Positions 58,101 through 64,000 of a stretch of 64,000 nucleotides of DNA are shown here, one piece after another (the first letter of the stretch is position 1; the number at the start of each line of letters is the position of its first letter). This DNA comes from Candidatus Tepidiaquacellales bacterium OLB4/UTCHB1 (lineage in GTDB: Bacteria > Bacteroidota > Ignavibacteria > Tepidaquicellales > Tepidaquicellaceae). The DNA lies in NCBI GenBank assembly GCA_002050165.1, contig MWSW01000014.1, positions 1-64,000 on the forward strand, given 5' to 3'. Under the pieces are notes generated by a model. The model searched no databases. It had not been told where the DNA came from and was given only the letters and a program-made list of their open reading frames with translations. The translations under genes and the position numbers were made by a program.

Positions 58101-58707
58101 TGCCCTCAGGTTGTATCGGGGTTGTCTCGTCCGTCAGCGCTGCTGTAATCTGAATATTATCCGACAGGTTCCCTTTCAACTGCAACCTGAATCCCGAATT
58201 AACCGATAAATCACGATTTGAACCGATTGTAAATCCTCTGAATAACGTTCCCGATTTTTCAAGGTCAGTACCTTCAAAAATATTTTCAAATAAACCTGTT
58301 CGTTGAGTCGCAATAATTACCGTATCGCCCGTTGTAACGTCAGTTTCGGTGCGGGTTTCAAAGTTTGAATAGATATCAGCAAAATTAAATGGGAATGCAT
58401 CGTAATATATCCGGAGATTGTATTCACGATTGGTATCCAGATTATACGCTTCGAAAATATCCCGTGAAAATCTGAGAATACCATTTCTGTAATCCATTTT
58501 GTAATCTTCAAGCGACGAAAGGTTAATGCGGTTGTCAAGAATTACTTCATCTGTAAACTGAACAATAAATTTCGCTCCGATATCAGCAACTGAATCTTTA
58601 AAGGTAATAAATGTTTCAAACAGGCGTTTGTTCTGATTTGGCTGAGAGTGTGCGGTATATTGCACCGCGAAAATAACAAAAGATATTATGAGGATACGTT
58701 TGACCAA
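55168..58707 (-). CDS. Large outer-membrane beta-barrel protein
   Basis: 1179 residues with a signal peptide (VKRILIISFVIFAVQYTAHS). The region after about residue 160 is dense in alternating aromatic strands, and the chain ends in a phenylalanine (AQFTAFF), typical of outer-membrane barrels. A characteristic block is SGTEKVYLDGILMNRGQNAD followed by YVIDYGIGEITFTNNRPITG, shared with large surface proteins of this lineage. A SprA-like translocation role is possible but not established. Confidence 0.75.
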   Translation of the reverse strand: MVKRILIISFVIFAVQYTAHSQPNQNKRLFETFITFKDSVADIGAKFIVQFTDEVILDNRINLSSLEDYKMDYRNGILRFSRDIFEAYNLDTNREYNLRIYYDAFPFNFADIYSNFETRTETDVTTGDTVIIATQRTGLFENIFEGTDLEKSGTLFRGFTIGSNRDLSVNSGFRLQLKGNLSDNIQITAALTDETTPIQPEGNTTKIQELDKVFIELKGNKLSSTLGDIELDFKGGDFFNFGRKIQGIKGVGDFGFADIMITGAVSRGKFASNSFNGTDGVQGPYRLTGADNEMNILVLSGTEKVYLDGILMNRGQNADYVIDYGIGEITFTNNRPITGYSRIVVDFEYTDRRYSRTLLGGNTNFKFLDNKLTLGINYVNEFDSKDNTIDFELSDSDREILSTAGNDRNKAVKSGVSYAGLDTNSGLGLGLYAKRDSMNGNAVLTFYQYAPGTDSSLYNVQFTFVGNGNGSYNKRSSLEYIFVGQSAGSYDTIVFIPIPTAYQIAGVNLSYVPFKDKSVSVDIQSAYSLFDANLFSESPVVKTDGFAFNGAVNFNQTDVSLFGVKFKSFKVELSNRVVNKAFNSLDRLNSVEFLRDYNVTDDTRKTENLMQGNILFNLNNFVNLNLNVSQLRRGVAFSSLRNIGELKISGDSIGLPNFIYKLEYINSEDDDNFINGKWIKNTGITSWKTKLGSEENNAELELSFGLNSERRENAITTGGIDSLQTGSFSFTELIPRVDVKNIFNFDFFAEFKVRNDDDVQYGSLFDLSNSYEQKYGLTFRGVRWLTLGTNISIRDRKYTDQRSLIGNTDNNTVLVKSQIRMNPFDDAIRTDIFYDVSSERTAKIERVFVKVPPGEGNYQYLGDIYGGGLNNENNFQLVNFGGDYVRLNIPTSELFPTIDLRTSVKINLKPHKFFDLSGDGFIENLFKNFSAESFFRIDEKSKDPLTDNIYFLQLGTFLNDSNTIQGAQYFQQDINFFENNSSYSLRLRYIQQKGFNQFASGNERLTSIQRSIRFRFGLMEGISLQMDIFNKTDNNAAPKNLLRNRAINSDGISFDFTYKPIPQIESGFLINFTRAQDKFPQTPTDADINYQTLRFIYSLFGSGRIRLEIERSEVSLNKDYFSIPYELTAGRVDGKSYYWRTVFDYNISRNLQASVIYDGRKEGTRKVIHEGRAQFTAFF

Positions 58708-58766
58708 ATTTAACCGTTTTGGCTGATTTCTTTTTAAGTTATAACCGGTAGAAATTGATCAAATTA

Positions 58767-60419
58767 TCAATATAAATCAGTTGAAGAATTTTGATACTCG
58801 CTTTCAGTGGTGGATTTGGAGCCTGAAATTAAAATATTTACTTTTTTAACTTCGCCATCGAGAGACTGAGATTCAATCTCATAAGGTAAATCAAAGTTGA
58901 GCAGTATTTTTCTCCCGGCAAAATTTGTATTCTTTGACTGGATAAATGCAATTTGACCGGAAAAAGTTTTCTTGAGTTTACCAAGTTCGGTTGAATCACC
59001 TGAATATACCGTGTACGAATTAATCAGATTCAAACAAACGGAATTCTGCAACTGTTCAACTTCTAAGATAAAGCATTTTCTCTTTAACAATAAAAAAACT
59101 ATTAGCGAAAGAACTATTATCACGAGCGCAATTATACCGATTAAAACGTACAACCGCCAGACACCGTACCGGATTTTTATTTCCAGTGGTATTGCAGTAT
59201 AAATTGTTTTGTCTTTTATGACCGGTTGAAATATTTCAGGAACTGAACTTAGAGCAAAGAGTTGTTTGAAATTTTGGATATAAGAATCGTCCAATTTAAT
59301 ATCTGTATTATAAACCTCAAGAATCAAATTTCCACCTACAGTAAAATCTTCTTTAAAAATTGTATTAAATGAAAATACAGGCGTTATCTCTGGCATATTG
59401 AAAATTACCGAGAATCCTTTGACTTCACCTTCGGGAGAAACATTGCTTACAGTAGATGGAGTAATTGTCTGTGTTCCGAGAGATTCAACAGAATAATCAG
59501 ATGAAGTAAAATCGTCCAATCCTACTTTAAGGCTTGCACTTTCAATAATGTACGGGTACAAATTAGATTTCAGTACAAGATCGTTGAAAACTTCTTTTAT
59601 CTGTTCCCCTTCATTGAAGCCGAACCCTCTAAGAGTTTTACCATCAAAGTAAAGTTTTCCTGAAGTAACTTTCCCCTGCGTTTTAAGCGGTTTCAATATA
59701 ATTGTCCCTTGATCGAGCGGTTTGAGGGTTATAGCTTTTTGCCGTATCCCGGATGCCCTAAGCATTTTATCGTAGTCTTCAAGCAATGGCTGTGATATTG
59801 GAGTTGATGAATAAACTAACCCGTAAATAACATAACCCTCCGAAACTTTTTCATTTCGTGTAACCTTTTCAGGTATGGGGTACATTAATATTTTCCTGAT
59901 ATTTTCATCCCGTCTGAGCAGATTATAAAACTCTAATGTGTTTTCGTATGAATCATCTCCGGTACCGCTAACATCATTTATATTATCCGTAATCATCCAG
60001 ATTATCCCGGCATTGCCGTCAAGTTCCGTAATCCCGTCATTTAGCGCTTCAATTAAATCCGTATTGCCGAGATATCCGTCATTGCCCTTTTGCAATACCA
60101 TTTTCATCTGAAGTTCGTCAAAGTTAATCTGATCAGCAGAGCCGTCGTAAATCACCGTCGGAGAAATTAACCCCCTGTCCTTTTCAGTTTTTGAGAACAA
60201 CATTACTTCAACATTATCAACCTGACTGACGGTGTTTTTTATTAACGCGTTGCAAAAAATCTTAAAATTGCTTTCAGGTTGAAGATAATATCCCGTCATA
60301 CTCCCTGAGTTATCGAAAAGAAAAATCATCCGTTGCTGTGCAGTAAGGGGCAACTGAAAAAGGACAAGCAACAACAGAACATTCAAAAGAAACTTATACA
60401 TTGATATTAAGTTTATCAT
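58767..60419 (-). CDS. vWA-domain membrane protein
   Basis: 550 residues; a start at residue 7 (60401, MYKFLLNVLLLLVLFQLPL) gives a proper signal peptide and reduces the overlap with the upstream gene. The vWA domain follows at once with a MIDAS FDNSGSMTGYY and later WMITDNINDVSGTG. A beta-rich region comes next, then a C-terminal transmembrane helix (LYVLIGIIALVIIVLSLIVF) and a short cytoplasmic tail. Probably exported and anchored in the inner membrane. It lies between the propeller and outer-membrane genes. Confidence 0.85.
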   Translation of the reverse strand: MINLISMYKFLLNVLLLLVLFQLPLTAQQRMIFLFDNSGSMTGYYLQPESNFKIFCNALIKNTVSQVDNVEVMLFSKTEKDRGLISPTVIYDGSADQINFDELQMKMVLQKGNDGYLGNTDLIEALNDGITELDGNAGIIWMITDNINDVSGTGDDSYENTLEFYNLLRRDENIRKILMYPIPEKVTRNEKVSEGYVIYGLVYSSTPISQPLLEDYDKMLRASGIRQKAITLKPLDQGTIILKPLKTQGKVTSGKLYFDGKTLRGFGFNEGEQIKEVFNDLVLKSNLYPYIIESASLKVGLDDFTSSDYSVESLGTQTITPSTVSNVSPEGEVKGFSVIFNMPEITPVFSFNTIFKEDFTVGGNLILEVYNTDIKLDDSYIQNFKQLFALSSVPEIFQPVIKDKTIYTAIPLEIKIRYGVWRLYVLIGIIALVIIVLSLIVFLLLKRKCFILEVEQLQNSVCLNLINSYTVYSGDSTELGKLKKTFSGQIAFIQSKNTNFAGRKILLNFDLPYEIESQSLDGEVKKVNILISGSKSTTESEYQNSSTDLY

Positions 60420-61599
60420 TAGTAATTAACGCGAATGTCCCGTCTTTAGTTAACGCAAAAATGAAAGTATCGCTCATAGCAGCCGAGATAATTTCCGGAA
60501 TGGTATCGGAATTATCGGACTTCAAAACTATTCCTTCAGCTTCATTGAAGTTATTCGTATTGTACATTACGAGCTTATTCTTAATTGAAAGACAGATAAT
60601 GTGTACGTTCATTGCCTGTAGAATGTTTACATCATTATCGTCGTGACGGTAAATTACTCTTCCAGCATCATTTATAATTTCCCATCCATCAGATTTAGAG
60701 ATAACAAAATAATTCCCAATGACACCAATTGAATTTATTAAGCGCCTTGATATACCGGTGGTTTTGAAATGTAATGGCATGAACGATCCGTAAATCATAT
60801 CGTTTGCCGAATAGATAAATATTTGATTCGACCCTGCGGCAATTATTGAATCTCCGCTGACTTCAGGTAAATCCGGAAGGTTAAGAAATTTCAACTGTTC
60901 GACACTCCAACACAAAATTTCCGAACCGGCTATGAAAATGAGCATGTTACCAAAACTGCAAATATCCGAGATATCAGATGAGTTGGTTTGAAATTCATTT
61001 TTACAAATTATTCGCCCGTTGTCGGAATCAAGAGCAACCAAATTCGCAATCCCGTTTTGAGGATTGTATTCGATAAAGAATATATTTCTCCCGATTGCAT
61101 TTAAATCCGTCCAAATAAAATATCCTGAAGTTACAGAATAAATCTGAGTCGCGGATTCCCTTTTTTCAATATCACCTTTAATGCAGAATATTGAAACAAC
61201 AGAGTTAATATAAAAAGAATTTTCAATCACAACGCCGGTTTTCTCAAAAACTTCACCTTCAAAATTTAGATTTCGTGAAATCAATCCCGACTCAGTATCA
61301 ACAAAATAAACCTTTCCGGTTGCAGATGTTAAAACTACAAAAGAATCGTTGAACAAAATACGGTTCATGAACCTATCAGCAAGTTGAATGCTTGATTTCA
61401 TCCTGAATCCGGAATCAATCCCGGTGGGAAAAGTTAAACCTGATTCATACTGCATACTGAGTTTTCTGTCACCTCTCGATGTAAGTCTGGCTACTTTCAG
61501 TTTAGTATCCCTGCCGGTTTTTATTAAATCAGGTAAATCAATTGTAATTTTTTCGGGCTTTTTGAAATCATCAAACGATATTTCAATTTTCTCACTCAA
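60394..61599 (-). CDS. Beta-propeller-like hypothetical protein
   Basis: 401 residues, not assigned with certainty. Regularly spaced hydrophobic strands such as LTSATGKVYFVDTESGLIS, VALDSDNGRIICKNEF, FGNMLIFIAGSEILCWS and SKSDGWEIINDAGRVIYRHD suggest a PQQ/WD-type propeller. There is no signal peptide. It lies between Sua5/TsaC (4-base overlap) and the vWA gene in the same direction. Confidence 0.7.
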   Translation of the reverse strand: MSEKIEISFDDFKKPEKITIDLPDLIKTGRDTKLKVARLTSRGDRKLSMQYESGLTFPTGIDSGFRMKSSIQLADRFMNRILFNDSFVVLTSATGKVYFVDTESGLISRNLNFEGEVFEKTGVVIENSFYINSVVSIFCIKGDIEKRESATQIYSVTSGYFIWTDLNAIGRNIFFIEYNPQNGIANLVALDSDNGRIICKNEFQTNSSDISDICSFGNMLIFIAGSEILCWSVEQLKFLNLPDLPEVSGDSIIAAGSNQIFIYSANDMIYGSFMPLHFKTTGISRRLINSIGVIGNYFVISKSDGWEIINDAGRVIYRHDDNDVNILQAMNVHIICLSIKNKLVMYNTNNFNEAEGIVLKSDNSDTIPEIISAAMSDTFIFALTKDGTFALITNDKLNINV

Positions 61600-62549
61600 G
61601 ACTTTTTCCTGATTTTAAACTCTCCGCCTTCCAAAACCAAGAAGCCGGATGATGCTTTTTTCAATCTGTCGTTTATTGCCCTGCCTATACCGTTATTATC
61701 TACCAATGCGGCTACAATATATTCAGCGTTCTTCCTGTCAGCTTTTCGCAATCTTGTGAAAAGTTCAGATGAAAAATCCCGCAAACTTTGTCCGCGCTTC
61801 AAGAATAATGTAGTAATGTCCCATTTCAATTCCTTCAAACTTGAGAGATTGCCTTCGTAAAGTAATAACGGTGTTTGTGGTGCGTAATGGTCTTTGATCA
61901 TGCCGGGTGATATAATTGTCAGATTTCGTGTTGATTTAACTTTTCCACAAACGGATTCAATTTGTTCCTGTGTAACAGCGCCGTAACGCAAAATTACCGG
62001 AACGTTTCTATCGAATGCAACAACGGTTGACTCAATACCCAAGTTACTTCTTCCGCCGTCGAGTATAAATTCAATTAAAACATCCAAATCTTGTTTGACC
62101 TCATGCGCGGTAGTCGGTGAAATTTTTCCAAACCTGTTAGCTGAAGGTGCGCATAATGGAAATCTGCATTGTTCAATGAGCGAATTCATCACTCTGTGCT
62201 TTGGGAACCGAATAGCAACAGTATCAAGCCCGGCGGTAACTATATCCGGAATTGTACGCTTTTTTTTCAGAACAAAAGTTAATGCCCCAGGTGAATATTT
62301 TTGCATAAGTTTAAATGCGCTTTTAGGGACATAACTGACATACTTCCCTAAATCATCCGTATTGTTTAGATGAACTATCAGAGGATTAAAAGTCGGACGT
62401 CTCTTTGTTTGGTAAATTTTTAAAACAGCTTCCGGATTGAGAGCGTTCGCAGCAAGACCATAAACCGTTTCAGTCGGAACTGCGGCTATCCCGCCTTGTT
62501 TTAAATGTTCCGCTACAAGCGATATATTTTTAGTAATTCTTGTTACCAA
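61596..62549 (-). CDS. tsaC: Threonylcarbamoyl-AMP synthase, TsaC/Sua5 type
   Basis: 317 residues, longer than bare YrdC (about 190) and so the Sua5 form: N-terminal YrdC domain (GGIAAVPTETVYGLAANALN, TKRRPTFNPLIVHLN, CRFPLCAPSANRFGKISPTT) plus a C-terminal Sua5 domain (SPGMIKDHYAPQTPLLLYEG). It makes the precursor for t6A37 of tRNAs. It starts 7 bp after the two-TM gene. Confidence 0.94.
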   Translation of the reverse strand: MVTRITKNISLVAEHLKQGGIAAVPTETVYGLAANALNPEAVLKIYQTKRRPTFNPLIVHLNNTDDLGKYVSYVPKSAFKLMQKYSPGALTFVLKKKRTIPDIVTAGLDTVAIRFPKHRVMNSLIEQCRFPLCAPSANRFGKISPTTAHEVKQDLDVLIEFILDGGRSNLGIESTVVAFDRNVPVILRYGAVTQEQIESVCGKVKSTRNLTIISPGMIKDHYAPQTPLLLYEGNLSSLKELKWDITTLFLKRGQSLRDFSSELFTRLRKADRKNAEYIVAALVDNNGIGRAINDRLKKASSGFLVLEGGEFKIRKKS

Positions 62550-62556
62550 TCCCGAT

Positions 62557-63030
62557 TCACATTAAACTGGATTTTTCAATCTCGTAAACTTTTAATTCCA
62601 ACGCATTGATTTTATCCCTATACAAAAACAACTTGCCAAGTAAATGAAATACAACACCAAATAAAATTACCATAATTGCAAACCCGAAAGAAGTTAGCCT
62701 GTAAAATAATTCAACTATATCTACAATCGGGTTATAAAATGTATTCCGGATAATAAAGTTTTTCTCTTTTTGGTAATCTCTCTCGTCTGGTTTATTATCC
62801 GAAAAGAAACTTTTCAATTGTTCAAATCTATATTCAAATCGCTTCTCAATAAAAATAATCTCATCAATCTTATTGTCAGCTACGGTAACATATTCCTCTC
62901 TTACACCAGCAATTTCAAGTGAATTTTTTGAAAGTGATTCAAACAAAAATGCAAACAGACTTCCGCCGAATATTGATATAATAATCAACGCAACACCAAA
63001 TATGTAAAGCGCTTTGTAAACCGAATTCAT
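62557..63030 (-). CDS. Small two-TM membrane protein
   Basis: 157 residues with two transmembrane helices (residues ~7-30 ALYIFGVALIIISIFGGSLF and ~114-135 FGFAIMVILFGVVFHLLGKL) and a charged helical loop between. No family recognised. It heads the minus-strand run containing tsaC. Confidence 0.75.
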   Translation of the reverse strand: MNSVYKALYIFGVALIIISIFGGSLFAFLFESLSKNSLEIAGVREEYVTVADNKIDEIIFIEKRFEYRFEQLKSFFSDNKPDERDYQKEKNFIIRNTFYNPIVDIVELFYRLTSFGFAIMVILFGVVFHLLGKLFLYRDKINALELKVYEIEKSSLM

Positions 63031-63136
63031 GATTTTAATTTGAATAAAACTAATTAATATCCGATTAAAACAAATGACATAAATGATTCTATAAAATTTG
63101 AATTTTAAGTTTCAATTTAAAAGTTGAACTTTAGGT

Positions 63137-64000
63137 ATGTACACACCTGAGATACAAATAAAGAAGAAAGCTGCACTGATATCAATGTTAATTGGAATAC
63201 TTATGTTTATCGGTAAGATCGGAGCATACGTTCTTACAAATTCAGCAGCAATACTTTCTGATGCGCTTGAATCAATAGTCCATATAGTAGCTGCATCGCT
63301 GGCATTTTACAGTATGATGTTATCACTTCGACCACCTGATAAGAACCAACCATACGGCTACGGGAAAATTGAATACTTTTCAGCCGGATTTGAAGGCTCT
63401 CTGATTATCTTTGCTGCGATAAGCATATTATATTTTGCAATTAAGGATATTGTTGAAGGTCCAGATGTACAAAAAATTGATGTAGGAATTTATATAATAT
63501 TTGCTGCGAGTGCAATTAATCTATTTCTCGGCTTTTACCTGATCAACACAGGCAAACGTACAAACAGTCTTATTCTAGTTGCAGATGGTAAACATGTGCT
63601 GACCGATTCAATTACAAGTTTTGGTGCAATTGCTGCACTCATAGTTGTACTTCTTACAGGCAATGTTTATTTCGATCCGATATTTGCAATCATTATCGCC
63701 ATAAATATTCTCTTCACGGGTTTAAAGCTAATACGTCAATCGTTCAATGGATTAATGAACAGAAGCGATCCAAACGTATTAAAACAACTTGATACTTTCT
63801 TCACAAATATTGTATCAAGCGATAATCGCTTAATAGAATTTCACCGGTTGAGATACTGGTCCTCCGGAGACAAGGTTTTTGTTGACCTGCATTTAACCTG
63901 CAACGATGAATTGACAATTATAGAATCTCACGATTTGTTAACTGAAATCGAAGCTCAAATAAGCGAAGAAATTTTTCCCGGCTCTAAGGTTGAACTTATG
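63137..64000 (+). CDS. Cation diffusion facilitator (CDF) metal transporter, 3' end outside window
   Basis: At least 288 residues, open at the window end. The start at 63137 gives a short basic tail then transmembrane helices. CDF motifs: SNSAAILSDALESIVHIVAA-like block (NSAAILSDALESIVHIVAAS) in TM2 with the metal-binding Asp, DGKHVLTDSITSFGAIAALI in TM5 with His/Asp, and a C-terminal cytoplasmic domain (RLIEFHRLRYWSSGDKVFVD). It exports divalent cations such as Zn2+ or Fe2+ against H+. Divergent from the two-TM gene. Confidence 0.9.
   Translation, partial: MYTPEIQIKKKAALISMLIGILMFIGKIGAYVLTNSAAILSDALESIVHIVAASLAFYSMMLSLRPPDKNQPYGYGKIEYFSAGFEGSLIIFAAISILYFAIKDIVEGPDVQKIDVGIYIIFAASAINLFLGFYLINTGKRTNSLILVADGKHVLTDSITSFGAIAALIVVLLTGNVYFDPIFAIIIAINILFTGLKLIRQSFNGLMNRSDPNVLKQLDTFFTNIVSSDNRLIEFHRLRYWSSGDKVFVDLHLTCNDELTIIESHDLLTEIEAQISEEIFPGSKVELM

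Overview
The window is an AT-rich chromosomal segment of a bacterium from the Ignavibacteria/Chlorobiota-Bacteroidota lineage. The clearest marker is the secreted protein at 11925-13382, which ends in a type IX secretion (Por) sorting domain with the YPNPFNP motif typical of Ignavibacteria. Bacillithiol genes, FolE2, ThyX, large outer-membrane barrels and Bacteroidota-like promoter elements (TAnnTTTG) agree. No rRNA, tRNA or CRISPR array was recognised.

Region A (1 to about 9760) is an integron-type gene-cassette array without a visible integrase. Six complete and one partial attC-like sites (about 130 bp each, homogeneous, all in one orientation) separate short (+)-strand cassettes: DUF2130 nuclease-like, TPR plus PLD/J-domain, an unknown, SAM methyltransferase plus aspartic-protease-like, vWA, Mrr-like restriction protein, and a final small unknown whose attC is missing. 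Region B (9841-15935) is ordinary or lightly accessory chromosome: a hypothetical, an FN3 protein, a BNR/T9SS protein, two paralogous small proteins and a GNAT. Region C (15966-26098) is a second cassette block: a second DUF2130 cassette whose 5' end sits in non-attC sequence, then an 8.1-kb interval holding DUF3800, type III Mod, KilA-N and type III Res, then an attC and a P-loop kinase gene. In most cassettes the 5' end is complementary to the R'' arm of the same cassette's attC, as expected from integrase cutting G^TT. This pairing extends beyond the classical 7-base R box. Only two cassettes break the rule, and these are the same two that carry a second, covarying hairpin element (about 60-68 bp) at both ends.

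Region D (26930-64000) is mostly housekeeping: a three-gene unknown operon with zinc ribbons, a frameshifted secreted helical protein, ligA, a RodZ-like protein, yggS, divIVA, two tandem PNP paralogues with ytxJ and a half-length ALDH, an L,D-transpeptidase, then the minus-strand operon bshB1-exonuclease-ybaB-recR-methyltransferase-two lipoproteins. It continues with leuS, proline dehydrogenase, thyX, rpmG, a NUDIX protein, folE2, an LpxH-like phosphatase, a class A PBP and ndk. A minus-strand run follows (two-TM protein, Sua5/TsaC, propeller, vWA, large outer-membrane protein, PsbP-like), and the window ends inside a CDF metal transporter.

The most unusual material is the cassette system: the extended, covarying cassette ends, the insertion at a non-attC position, the very large restriction-modification cassette, and the paired hairpins around the two end-mismatched modules.
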